From Cyclospora cayetanensis (taxonomy: Eukaryota > Apicomplexa > Conoidasida > Eucoccidiorida > Eimeriidae), in assembly GCF_002999335.1 (NCBI RefSeq), contig NW_020312225.1, positions 105,981 to 169,980 on the forward strand: a DNA stretch of 64,000 nucleotides. The letters run 5' to 3'. Positions within the stretch are counted from its first letter, which is position 1. Every line of letters starts with the position of its first letter. The notes under the pieces were generated by a model. The model did not search any database, was not told where the DNA came from, and was given only the letters and a program-made list of their open reading frames with translations. Of this stretch, positions 1-11,668 are shown piece by piece. The position numbers and the translations under genes are program-made.

Positions 1-141
1 GCTGCACGCGTGAAGCAAACTTATGCAAAAAACGAAAAAAACAGGTGCTCAGCAGGAAGGACAAACAAAACCGCTGTCTCGCCTACAACCCCACCCCCAC
101 TTTCGAGAGATCCTTATTTGAACTCCGAAATCGCTGCTCAC

Positions 142-2015
142 CTCAAGAAGATAGTGGCGACTAGACGCTCCTAAACTGAAACTGTCGTTGGTTTGCATCT
201 GCACACCCACGTGATCGTGGTCCAAGGGCATCCCGTTCCTGCAACCGCAAACTTGAAACTCTTGATATTGTGCGTAGAATTCGTGCACTTTTGAATCCCT
301 TGTATTCACGAATACGCTACTGAAGAAAGCGCAATATTAAAGAAAAGTTCTCCTAGCGCCCCTGCAGAGCTGCATATTTCCACCCCCCCTCTTTATCGCA
401 CGAATCGCAATTAAGGCCCATCTACAATTCTTGACGCCAACGCACTTAAAGGTCTTCGCTTTGCTCTTGAGATCTATGAGAAGAACGTGCCCCCCCTTCA
501 AAACCACCAACGCCGCATGTCGACGAGAGACTGAAGGGTTCAGTGCCACAAGATCGTTGTCTGCCAGCTTTCCTGCACACATAAACGCTGGACTTCCCCA
601 ATCCCCCTTGAAACGCGTTTAGCACGCTTGAGACTCACTCCACCCGTGCAATGCACAGCAGACTGCTTCAAGTCCTTAAAGCCTCAGACCCCCAAATCAT
701 AAACCTTGAAGAACGTACCGATTCTGTAGAAAGACTTTCCTCTAAGGAGAATTTCAGTGGTGGTGGTTTCGCCTTCTCTCCTCTCGAGCAGCCGCAATAC
801 CGGCAGAGAGCGCTCCTCAGTCTCAATGTCGTGACAGATCACCAACCATGCTGAGTACAGCCACCCTCGATAAAAGAGAGTAGTAGAAAGCAATTTGTGG
901 AAGGCTTCGCTGCATCTTGCAAGGCAGTCCTCCAGCGTATTCTCAAGCAAGAACGATCCCCTCCCTCGTGAACCCTCAGCCACAAAACACCGATTTCTGA
1001 TACACATCAGGCCCTGGCCTACACTCAAGCTCTGTGTCCTCCATGATATTCTGCCTGATCTCCATCAAGATCCTGCCCAAGTGATTCTGCCCGCGGTTCA
1101 AGCCTGTCTGGCCGAAAAAGGCATCGCCAGTGTTCAGCCATACCAAATCGCGGCCGCCAGTCTGCCGCAGCTTCTCCCGCAAATCTGCGAAAGTAATTCA
1201 CGAGCGCTCACAACAATAGCAAGGTCGAAGGCGTGCTGTCCGGAACCGCGGCAAGTAAGCTCCGCTGAATACGTTTTAGGGGTCGGCATACAGAGTTTCT
1301 CAGCGCGCGTGTGGCTGAAGACGCAGTCTAATGCAGCTGTGCAGCACTGCACGCATGAAGGCGCTGCGCACAGGGGCGGGAGGATCGTGCCGCTGCTCTA
1401 AGGCTTATTACACTTTGAGGTGTGTGTGCGAGTGTATGTGTGTAGGCACCTGCATTCCTTCTAAACTTGTCCCTCTGAATCAACTCCATCCATTTAAGCC
1501 TATAGCGCGGCCAGTCGGGGTCCTCCTGCAGTTTGAGCATGCACAGCCAAAGTCGCCAAAATATATTGCATGCGAACGGCACCCACTGCTCCGGCTTTCA
1601 ACGAATTGTTCCAGGCCTGCCACTTTGTCTCCTCCGTGCACGCATTGCCTGCTCATCTGCCATGCATGCGTGCGTCCACATTCCAGGAGCTCGGCCGCAC
1701 CTCTTTTGTTTTCGCGACTTGTTTAAGCTCCTTCATGTCCTCAATGGGGGCGAGTTCCTCCACTGATTTTGGGTGTTTGGCAGCCAAGAGAGCATGGCGA
1801 GCGGAGGGGAAAAAGCGACCTTGAAAAAAGATCAGGGCAGGATAGTCTAGGGAGAGAAATTTGAACTCCCCAGTGAATGAGTCAATTCGAGTGTACAGAC
1901 ACCGGGCCGCCGCAGCAAGATTCGCGGGAGACAGCAGCTGCGCTGGAGAGCTCAAAGATCCTGCATCAGAAGGAGTGCCCCCTTGGGGGACTCCTGCTGG
2001 GAATGGGGTCGCCAT
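142..2015 (-). CDS. NADAR-FHA domain fusion protein (3' end beyond left edge)
   Basis: Six exons fit in one frame: 2015-1680, 1525-1450, 1184-1023, 865-719, 572-446, 238-142. They encode 315 residues, and a donor at 141 leads out of the window. Residues about 33-185 read as a NADAR (YbiA/DUF1768) domain, a family of N-glycosidases acting on riboflavin intermediates or ADP-ribose. The landmarks are FKFLSLDYP, a GRFFPSARHALLAAKHP block, DPDW..R..W, KFRRNADLREKL, and NRGQNHLGRILMEIR. Residues about 195-312 read as an FHA domain: SAWLV, SFYRIGKLADND, PSVSRRHAALVV, LIDLKSKAKTFKNG, and SFSLGASSRHYLL. FHA domains bind phosphothreonine. Oddities: the usual S-x-E-H of NADAR is S-A-R-H, the D..WG motif reads DAFFG, and the FHA Gly-Arg is Gly-Lys. 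The start is the ATG at 2015; the frame stays open upstream without another ATG. The exon 3/4 junction (GAGT|GTAGGC to GAG|GG) is the weakest border. Confidence 0.85.
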
Positions 2016-5000
2016 CTCCAGCCGTGTGTATACCGGGGTCTTGGGATGTTGGTGTCGGGATGCAAGCTGCAAGGGGGAATGGCTCGAAGCAGTGGCTTTC
2101 AGCCTCAAGCGGAGTTCAGAAATATGGAAAGGAAGCAAAAGGTGTCAAAAGGCCATCAGCCTTGAGGTTTCATCGAAAAACCCAGCAGCAGGTGTTCGAG
2201 GCATAGGGTTAGGGGCCTCCAGACTGAGCCGCAAAGTCCCATTTGCTGCCCCAAAGACACGCAGAGCAACAAATCTGAGGATCTATAGATTACCAATTAG
2301 CGATTAGAAAAGCAGCAGCCCTTTTGCGCTCCGCTTTGCATGCATGCAAATTTGCTCTCCCATGAGGGATTTAGGATTACAGGGGCTGGGGCTTGCTTCT
2401 ACGCAGGGCCCCGGTACCCCCAGTCGAGACAACAGCCCACAAGCCGCATACCATTGACTGACCTTTGAAAACACTGCGAAGCGGCTGCGTTTAGAGTTGG
2501 TGGCTTGCGTTTTAGGGTTGTACTACCGAACAACTCACTCACCCTGTAGATCCAACCAAGGGAGAAGCCTAACGCCAGCATCACTGCTTATGCATATGAG
2601 AGGGCACTAAAGGACAACCCAAATAATTCCTAGTTCTAAATGGCTGCTGGACTCAATGTTTAGCGTCATTTCCTTCTGCGCTTTCCCAAAACGTGGTAGA
2701 TTAGGCGGGCGGATACGTGCGGCCAGTGGCAAGTAGAGGAACATCGATCCACAGCTCGCTGCCGCCTCATGGGATGTCCTGAGTGTCTGAGACAATGTTC
2801 CTGTGGAAACTTATGGCTTATGGCTTGCTTCTTAGGGCCCAGGGTTCCTTAACTCAGCCTTGTCATCGCGGTGGATCCATACCTACCTAAGCTGCCTGTG
2901 AGTCTGAACTACGCTGTTCAACAAATGTGCCGGCGGTGCGTTTTAAAAACGTTGGCAATGATCGGAATGCCCGGAGTTTGCAAATACAGTGGTCTCACGC
3001 CGACGACGGCAAACTGATAGGGTATTTGAGGCTCAGCTGCACCTCATCACATTCTAATTTAGAAACGACTAATGTACTAAATTAATTTGGCGTACTTTTT
3101 GCAGAGCACTGTTAGAACCGCACAGGAAGACCCAAGTTTGCCTGAGCGTGGAGTAGATGCTAGTGCAACTAGCTGAAATCGCTGCGAGTGCGTCGAGAAT
3201 CGTGCTATGTCCAACTTAGCTGGCCGTCTCCCATTTCACGTGGAGCTTTGAGGGAGACGGGCAAGGAAAGCCAACAGTTCTTTTGGGCAATGTCCCAAAA
3301 TCTACCTTTAAAATGACTCTAGAGCAAAGCGTCTTCTCACGGAGGCCTCAGATGGAGCGGTACATTCGATAAAGCAGCATAGCTCAGTGCAGCCAGGCTG
3401 TCAGAGATGTAGATTACTTTTTAGTTCCCCGCTGAAGGGCAAAGAGCGGTCATTGAAGCATACTTGTTGGACGAAGAGGCATATCAGTGGTAAATTTATT
3501 CATGAAGAGGACTTGCATGTCTCGAAAAGATTACTACAGCTCAAGCCATCATGCAAGCTCTGATTTATCAATTCATGCCCAGACCAGCTTAAGTGCCAGC
3601 TTTGTGGGAGAAGCTGAGGCGGAGTTGTCTTCCAAATAATTAATTATTCGAGAAACAGGAAACTTGGGTCGCGCAAGCCATAAAGTGGACAAACAGTTGC
3701 TCTACCAGTCGTATCTCCGACGTACTCAAAGTGTCGCTTCGGGAGATTGCAGTATGAACAGCGACTTAGCAGTCCACCAGCCGTCCGGCGGGACCTCCCT
3801 AGATACTTAATCAACTGAGGCTTTTGTAGAAACTGACCCCAATTCTTCAGTGTCCGGCCAAATCTGGAAATCCAAATTAAGACATTGGAGTCAGTGGACG
3901 TTGGGGCGGGGTCAACCCCTACTAGCCTAGCATCCGAGGTGAACGAAAGAAGGATGCCAAACGTCTCCTCATGCCGTGCTCCCGACAACGTACCCCCTTC
4001 TAGTATGAGAACTTGAGGCACACAATCCATAACTCCAAGTGCAAGTAAAGGGCACACAAGCCAAGCAAGGGGAGCAGGCCCACCGAAACCGGTTCTTGGC
4101 GAGCACAGATGGAGCATTAAGAAAACAGAGAACCCCACACGCAGGCTGCGGCATAGCAAATAGGTACATAGAGCACAAAGCTGCACCTTGAAACCTGCCA
4201 TGGGTCAATTCTTGGCCGATACAAGTATACATTGATAGTCAAGATCGTAAGTGTTATTTGACACTGGATGTGAAGTAGATCTGTTATCCGTGGAGATGGT
4301 GCAGAAATGCGTTTTGCAGCTCCCCTCGTTAGCCCATTCCCACAAACTCAGCCTTGCTGACGGGAGGCAGACAGCCAAGCTTTGCAAGGCGACGGCAGTT
4401 TGAATGCCACTCCGAATCGTAGTAGGGCCTTATCAGCGTGGTTTGTGGAGACCGGCATTGGTGGACTCGTGTGCAATGACAGAATCCTAGGAAAGCCACC
4501 ATAGACTCAAATAAAGGCGCACATGCGGGCAACGCCACGCGGTGTAGAGTTTGTGTGGAGCTGTGATAATCCGTAGGCCGCAGTGTGTGTCGAAGCTGGA
4601 TACGTATGGTTCTGATCGATCGGCAGGCTCTATTATTTTGCACACAAAGGTGACCTTAAGACGCACTTTGCAACCAAGCCGGCAAGCCCATTTGCATTAT
4701 TTCGCGGATCGGTGCATTGTCTTATTTCCTCGATTTGCATGGTAGTTGGGAGTGCAACACAGCTGTCAATATTTGCTTCCGACAGAAGTTTGGATATTCT
4801 CCGGATTATTTTCGGGCTTTGCCGCGCAGGCAAACGACCGACGTGAGGCGAAGGAATTGCAGGGAGGCGTAAAAGCGCTATATTCTAGAGAGTTTCGAAG
4901 GGGAATCGGATGAGGAAGCTAATCTCAGTGACTAGCGGAGGAACAGTCACAGCGTTCGTTGCCTGCGCGAGAAATGGCGGATTTCGTTGGTTTACAGCGC

Positions 5001-6376
5001 GAAAGGCTATGAGCGACCTTCCTGACTTTTCGTAGTATTTGTCTTCCCCAAGCTCACGCTCAAGGCGCCGCTTTCTTTTGGCGCATCAAGGTTTCGAACT
5101 CGCGTATGCTGCATGCATCGGCTGTATTTGCTAGCAGATATTGCTCTGTGAGGCGCGATTCTAGTGCAAAACTAGTGCTTAGTTTGATTATCCTCACACG
5201 TTTCATTTGTCTTCTGCTTTCTGAGAGCAGGAGGCTGGCACATTTCCGCGTCCCAAGGACAGCGAGCCATCGTGTTTTTATGGTCCTTGTTTGCCGTTAG
5301 CTAGGGTGCGTGCATTTCTTCCCCTTGATTTTGCGTTGCCAGTTAATGCACACACATGCGCTCTTCTTATTTGCACTGTTTTCTTGTTCAAGCCTGCCTG
5401 GAACGTTGCTAAAGGCAGGGCACTTGTATCCTGCATGCAGTTGGTCTCGACAACAGGCGCGAAACACGAGGGCGTCGGTCACGAAATTGAAGGAATTATG
5501 TAGCGGCTAAGCTACACTAAAACACTTCCTACTACACTAGCATATTTATTTTCGAACCAGTATTGCATTGCCTAAGGGTTTTGTCTGTTCGTGAATCTTA
5601 ATCCTCACAGAGTACTAGCAGTTCGGTCCAAAAACAAGGTTGTTTGTGTATGGAGGGCCAAAACTCCCCAGGCACTTTTTGGTACATTCGCTAGGGTTGA
5701 ATAGAAAATTTGTAAAGACTTCATTATTACTTAATTCGGCTGTTCGTATGTCTCTTATGGTACAGGAGAGAATAAGTTTGCTCAATACCATAAAAAACGT
5801 GTACCTGTGCGCTATTAGTTGCTGCACAGCTAGCCATGAGTACTCGGAATGCTTGGGGGGAGCAACAACGCCCTATTAGCTGTCTCCCTGTCCCTCCTCC
5901 CCCATACACGGACCTCAGGGGTGAAGAGAGCAGGGAGTGGGGAGAGAGACTTTATACGTGGACAGCAGCTAGTCATCGATAAGTTTCTCATCGAGTTTGT
6001 GCTGAGAATTCTACATGATTATCCCCAGTAAAGCACTACAGTAGCGGCTCCTCTCTGTGTGAGAACAAAGCAAGCAGGCGGGAATGAGGAAAAGCTGTAA
6101 GCCTGGACCTACTCGCTTGCCACCTCCTCACTAGACTTGCTGGCCAAAGCACGTCCAAAAGCACCTGCACAGTCTTGCTCGTGTACGAAGAGAGTTGAAA
6201 CATCTAAGCAACGGGTGCTAGAAGAGACACACGCTCGTCGAAATGATGATAATCGAACAAGACTTGTGGGAAGCTCAGCTCGGCTTTCACTGCCGCTTCC
6301 CTCTCTGTCGCTTCTCCTTTCGTTGATCTGATTCTTGCCCATGCAATGCTGTCGTGCTGTAATCTGGCGCTGACAC
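2016..6376. other. 4.4 kb without a recognised gene
   Basis: The composition is plainer and less triplet-rich than the region to the right. The longest open frame is 185 codons on the minus strand (4201-3644). It is Cys-rich and ends near a CSYCNLPKRH...CPLYGLR stretch; I see no family match, no clear splice partners and no second copy. It may be a decayed exon or chance. Upstream of 2300 the sequence is probably the promoter side of the NADAR-FHA gene. No RNA gene, long repeat or hairpin was seen here. Confidence 0.5.
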
Positions 6377-7931
6377 CTATCTCATATTGATGGCTTGCGC
6401 ACCGCCCTCTCCCTGTCCCATCTGCAAGAACTTTTGGGGCGTGATGGGCTGACCAATCGGAATTAGTGTGCTGGTAACAGGCACAATAGCAATCGCCTTG
6501 ATGTTCTTCAAGTCATACAGCGCATTGTACTCCCCGATGGGCTGGGCTACGTATTCTGTTCCTGCGGAGGAAGCATCCCCGGGGGAGGCCAGTTGTAGCA
6601 CCTGCACATCCGGGGCGCCACATGCGCCAAAGTTGTCTAGAAGCATAAGCTTCGAGGGGAGTTCATTTGCAATGCAAACGAACTTGATCCAGCCCTCGTA
6701 GTACTTGCCGTCCTCCTGGATCGCACACACAAACCCATAGTCAGAAACCTTGCAGATGGTGGATGAAGAGGCCGTTCCTGAAGGCCAAGGCTGGATAAAG
6801 ACTTGCGCGGAGGAAGCTCTCAATCTCACTTCCTACTCCCCTCCGGCTGCCCTACTCTGAGGCGGCAGATGAACGCCTATACGATGCAGTATACGGATCG
6901 CCAGCGATCCGTATACTGCATCGGCAACCCCCATGCAAACCGTGAACTCTAGCTAGGTCCCAAGCCTACAAAGCCGCCCTTCCCCTCTACAGCGATAATG
7001 CACTTGTGCCTGACCACTGCTTTATTGAAAAGCGTTTGCCTTCCGCCATTGACCTTAAACTTGTGTCTAGGGACAGCAACTGAGGGCTTGAGCCAAGCCA
7101 GGGCGCTGGGCTCGGGGGATGTCGACCACTGTGCGTAGATGCTGTCCATCTCGCTGCTGTACCTGCAGAGAAATCAAACGGGCATGTGCACACTATGCAA
7201 TGATTATATTGGAAAACGGGATTAAAAATTGGAATTCCAGTAGGCAACGGTTTCCACCGCGACAGGGGTTTACGAGTTCAGCTTTACATGAGGTATATGC
7301 CTTCATCAAGAGGACACTGCATCGGAGCTGAAGTCCGCCGTGCGCGTTCAACTGCGGGGGCCTGCCCAAAAGTTCGCACACGCATCGTACACCATCATCC
7401 CTCAGTGTACAGTTCATGCGTTTGTGAATGCACCCCTGTGGACCATGTATATATAGATATATATAGATATAAACACACACATAGAGTTTGCTTTTTCTTT
7501 GCGCCAGACTCGATGAAACAAATAAATGGTGGATATCTGGCTATAGCGGTACTGGGTCTAAGCGTTTGCGGTTGGTAAGCATTCAAATATTTGTATTTCA
7601 AGGCCTCTTTCTTCGGCCTTCACGCTAGATTTGCCAGTGATGTGAGCTGCGTGAGTTGTACAGTCATTGGCTTTTTCGCAGGGGCCTCTTGCTTCTTGAC
7701 GGGGTGGATCACAACCTTCTGGCCGGTGCCGACCGTCACCTCTTCCGCATCCGCTGAGCCGTCGCGCTGCCCCATGCCAGAGGATTTGCTGCCTGCTGAA
7801 CTCGAGACAGCAGCGGTGGAAGCTGCTCCTCCCAGCTTGGCATCCCCCGGAGACTCATCGCCCCCGTCATGCCGCTCCTCCGTGTGTACCTCCGCCGGAG
7901 CGGCGGATTCAGCGCAGCAACAGGCAAACAT
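6377..7931 (-). CDS. Hypothetical 290-residue protein, Cys-rich N-terminus
   Basis: Three exons (7931-7624, 7162-6970, 6748-6377) join with matching phases and total 873 bases, 290 residues plus stop. The start is an ATG giving MFACCC, a cysteine cluster that could be S-acylated; there is no Gly2, so N-myristoylation is not expected. Residues about 10-100 are acidic, Ala/Ser/Gly-rich and look disordered. Residues about 100-270 are ordered-looking with alternating beta-type segments, for example KFKVNGGRQTLFNKAVVRHK, YYEGWIKFVCIANELPSKLM and IKAIAIVPVTSTLIPIG. I do not recognise the family. A compact membrane-associated beta-domain protein of the coccidian pellicle is one possibility, on weak grounds. 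It is divergent from the mL54 gene. Intron 2 holds a perfect 20-bp hairpin at 6882-6923. Confidence 0.6.
6882..6923. repeat. Perfect 20-bp inverted repeat, 2-nt spacer
   Basis: The arms 6882-6901 and 6904-6923 are exact reverse complements (CGATGCAGTATACGGATCGC and its complement) around CA. The hairpin lies in the second intron of the 290-residue orphan gene. No coding or protein-binding role can be assigned. Confidence 0.95.
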
Positions 7932-8684
7932 TTTCTGTGCAAAGGTTGGGGTCTAGGCAAAAGCCACGTGGGGTTGCGGTTTTAGATGATGGCCCTAAGG
8001 ACAGTAGCAGTTGCCCTGTAGGCTGGAGAGGCGAGAAAAAGAGGAAGGGGGACCAGTTCGCTACTACGCAGCCTTGGGGCGCTGTACATACACGCCCCCT
8101 GAATTTTCTGGATTCCCCAAACGAATGGTGGCCTGCAAGAGAAATAAAGCTCGCAACAATGGTAATTCTTGAACAAAACCATCAAAAAGGCAAGGCAAAG
8201 CATACCGACAAGGCGGAGGACCTAGCTACAACCGCTGGACCGGCATGCTTTTGTGGGAGCAGCCAGCGAGAGATTCATGCCGTGTGCGCCTCGCCTAAAA
8301 TAGAGCGGCGAGTGAGGGTTTTGGCTTGTTTTTCGGGGTTCTATTTCTTGTAGAAGGGTTATTGAACTCGTTTTGAGCCTGTACTGCTAACCTAGCCGTG
8401 GTAAGCAACCCACCACCGTCGTGCCTACAGGCAACGGGACCACTGCTGCGTCGATTCGTGGTGTTTGCCTCACGGTTTAGAATATCTGCTTGCAACTTAA
8501 TCATTCGTGCTTTTATTTGCGGATAAGATAGCTCCCCATTCGGTAGTGATAGTAAACTCCGGGACCGTGCCGCGCGCTGTGTAGCAATCAGCAGACCCCA
8601 CAGAGTCGATGGAGGACAGCCCCTAGGTTTTTTGCGACGCGCAGTGCAGCGCGAAGGGGTCCTCACAAATGTTTTCGGTGGAAA
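7932..8684. other. Divergent intergenic region
   Basis: This is the 753 bp between the starts of the orphan gene (minus) and the mL54 gene (plus), so it probably holds both promoters. No conserved core element can be named from sequence alone. Confidence 0.5.
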
Positions 8685-10121
8685 ATGGCTTTAGGGAGCG
8701 TCCACTGTGTGCCAACGCGTGTGCTGAGGGGCCCTTGGAACCCCCTTGCGCTTCGTATTGGGAGCGGCGCACTCCACATAGGAGGGGGTTACCCAACACT
8801 AACCCTCCATAGCGTTCCACAACCGCGGGTTCGACTTGTTCAGTGCAGCTCTCCACCTCCAACCTGCATGAAAGAAGGCTCAAAGGGTCGACCTTTCCCA
8901 GCTCGTGGGGGCCCCCTTGCAGCTCCCGCACCCGAGGGGCCCACCTCGACGTCTCCGAGGGTTCCTGTGCAGTGCACCATCTTCTTACAGGTTTTATGCC
9001 CCTCGCGTGTCTTGCTGGCTCCGAAGAAGAAGGGGCCCTCATCAGCGGGCGGAGGGGGGGCCTCAGGAAGCCCACGGGGAGCTGGGGGGGGGGGCGGCCC
9101 AGGGAAGGGCGACGGCGGGTACGATCACATATTCAATATCTACAAAGACATCGATGAGGATCACAAGCTTCTGCCAGACGCATGTTACCCCAAGTGGCTG
9201 TGGCAGCTGCAGGGGAAGCCCAAAAGCTACGGTCAACTCGCGATGATGTTCCTTTACGGCAAGGTGCGGTGTAAGGGAAGAGCAAAGAACAGAGAGATTC
9301 CCGCCTAAAGGGAGCAGAAGAGCTGGCAGGGAGAGGCATTTAGCACAGTGGGGTTGTATTGGTTGCAGAGAGCTAGGAAATCAGGGCGCTATATGCGCAT
9401 AGTGCTACTCGCCGTTAGGGTTTGTGCTTCAACACGATATCTCATGCTTGTGCTTCTTCTCCTGGCCCTCTATGCTGGTGTCGTTTTTCTCATTATAGCT
9501 TTTGCTCTCAATATGACGTAGCTATTTACCTTGCCCGCAAAAGTTCGCATCGCCCTGTGTGCCAAGAGAAAACCTTCTGCTGCCTTCGCGTTGACTAGGC
9601 GTCTGTTTGCGGCAATTTCCCACGGGCGACCCCGTTCTAGCACTGAGGGCCTCGTGAATCGTCTCCTCCCCTCTTACCAGCAGGGCCATATAAACACACA
9701 GACAGATAGATACGCAGACAAACGAGCATGGCCAAACACACCGACACAAGTGTTCTCGCTCGCATTCGTTGAACGCGTCGCGCACTGCCGTTATTCCCTC
9801 CTCTGGTCGTACTCTCCCCATGTCTTGTGCGCGGGCTGCAGCCTCCATTTTGTGTGGCTGTCCTCTTTTGACGTGCCTTTACTGTATATACTAGTCACTG
9901 CCGCAGTGTGGAAGTCGATGCCTTCACACAAACATGTGTGCATGCCAATGTGTTCTGTGTATATCTGTCAATGCCTTTCTGCACAGGGTCTAGAAAAAGC
10001 CACGTCCTCAGAGTTTCTGCGGTTTTGCCGGCTTCATCGGAAGACGCAGATTCAGCTGAACAACGCGCGACTGAAGAAAAGTAAAAGAAATTCTATTAAG
10101 CCCATTTTTTGGGACGTCTAA
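8685..10121 (+). CDS. Mitochondrial large-subunit ribosomal protein mL54-like
   Basis: Exon 8685-9263 ends AAG|GTGCGG in phase 0 and joins exon 9987-10121, behind the acceptor CTGCACAG. The family signal is a stretch with DACYPKWLWQL followed by the short helix SYGQLAMMFLYGK. In the last exon it is followed by SSEFLRFCRLHRKTQIQLNN. mL54 proteins show a YPdWLw motif and end in a basic helix with the pattern RR..I..NN. The product would act in mitochondrial translation. Residues about 1-140 are low complexity (Pro/Gly-rich, with a Gly run near 9080) and may act as or follow a transit peptide. This part could also contain an unrecognised intron, because CTTACAG precedes GTTTTATG near 8990, so the true start is uncertain. 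The gene ends convergent with the minus-strand GRC3 locus. Confidence 0.78.
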
Positions 10122-10545
10122 TCCATTAGGCATGTATTTAGGTGCTCCGAAAACCCTCGGCGCCACCCCTTGGGGGTTAGCTGCTTCAAAATCTCTAGAG
10201 GGTGTTTTGGATCTTTTTTCACTTACGGAAGTACACGAGTACTGAGGTCTCGCTTCCGTAGCGCAAGTTGCTCAGACGCGCCATATGCAGTCGATGCGGC
10301 TACGGCCGCTGCGTGCTCTGGGCCTTTGCAATTTTGAAGGGAACTCGCGGGTAGCCTGTTGCAGCGCTCTGAAAAACAGCCGCGACGGCTTTAGGAGCTG
10401 CAGCACTCAATGCGGGGAAGAGGCGTGGTGGCCTCCAGAGACAGAGCTACAGCAGCATCCTCCCACTCCTAACTAAGACGTCTTTTCTAGTGTACAGACC
10501 TGCAGGTTACCTTTGTATTTAACGGGGCCCCCTCTTCCCAATCAT
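10122..10545. other. Convergent intergenic region with short direct repeat
   Basis: This lies between the ends of the mL54 gene and the minus-strand low-complexity frame. A 15-16 bp direct repeat, ATTTAACGGGGCCCCC-like, occurs near 10516-10530 and 10544-10560. Nothing else was recognised. Confidence 0.5.
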
Positions 10546-11654
10546 TTAACGGGGCCCCCAAGCCGAAAAACAGGTCCCTTCGGGCCATAGAAACGGGTTC
10601 CCGCACGAGACGACGAAAACACCCCCCCTTAGATGCCCTGCAGAATAAAGCATCCTTATACGCTGTTTGACCCGCCGCTGTCTATTCGTTCCGTGCATGC
10701 GTTCCGTCTGGACGAATTCGCGCTCCGAGCCGCTGCAGGTTCCGCCGTGTGGTCTGCCGCCGTCCCCAGCTGATCCCGAGTTGAGCACCGCTGCGGCTGT
10801 TTTGATTCTGGTTCTGGCTGCTGGGCGTGCTGGCGGAGCTCCCCTGACTGGTGCGGAGGGAGAGCTGGGGTGATCCGCGGAAGGGCACTTTGCTGCTGCG
10901 GCTGCACAGCTCAAGAGATGGGAGCATAGAGGCGGCGGCAGCAGAAGCAGCAGCTGCTTCAGAAATCGCAGCAGCAACGCCTGCGGCGGGGAGGTCTAGC
11001 GCCCCCATAATGGCCGCTACTTCTGTTAGGCCCAGGCTCTCCACTGCTGCTGTGGGCGCTGAGTTTGCGATTCCTTCGTGCGGCTCGAAGCTCTTGAGTC
11101 CCTTAGAGCTTCTCTGCCTCCTCTTTCCCGTTTGGCGTGTTGCTGCCTCTGCTGCCGGGCTGGAAGGAAAAGCACGAGCTGCGGATGCGGAACGGCTCAA
11201 AGCGGGGAGCAGACACCACGGGTTGACTCCCTCGGGGGGTCGCCGCTCGGCTAGGCAAGCCAGAGGTCCCTCCAAGTCCTCTCTACCCTCATTCGTGGAC
11301 ACCACGAGGCCGCCCGCTGAGACTGCTGCCGAAGCAGCAGCCTCCGCAGCTGCAGCACGGGCTGCTGCTGTCTCTTCTGCGGCTTCCCGCTTTGCATGCG
11401 GGCCCCGAATGGGTGGTCGCACGTTGGGGGGCTGTGGGGAGAACCTGAGGCCCTCGCTGCAGCACAAACCTCCAGGTGACTGGCCTTCAGCTGAGCGAAT
11501 AGAGCTAAGAGCTTTTAGGAGGCAGAAAGGGGACGGGAGCAAGGAATCAATGCAGTCGCGCAGGACGCGACGACCGAAGGAAGCACCAGACGAACACCCC
11601 AGGCAGCAGCAAAGACGCACCCAAACGTACAAACAAACACATCGCCCTAAGTAA
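10546..11654 (-). CDS. Ala/Ser-rich open frame, possible C-terminal exon of the GRC3 locus
   Basis: A minus-strand frame stays open through this stretch and ends near 10682, with an overlapping frame to 10546. It is rich in Ala, Ser, Gln and Arg, with segments such as SLGLTEVAAIMGALDLPAAG that look more protein-like than the opposite strand. The penultimate GRC3 exon ends at 11669 with a GTAAGG donor in phase 2, so this stretch could be the final, low-complexity part of that protein. The acceptor was not resolved. The opposite strand is also open for 267 codons because GC-rich triplet DNA lacks stops. It may equally be untranslated sequence. Confidence 0.35.
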
Positions 11655-11668
11655 AAGATGCCCCTTAC

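Noticed and set aside
10851..11654. 267-codon plus-strand frame
   Set aside because: Ala/Arg/Ser-rich shadow of the minus-strand low-complexity frame; it has no splice context or family and lies opposite the better minus-strand reading.
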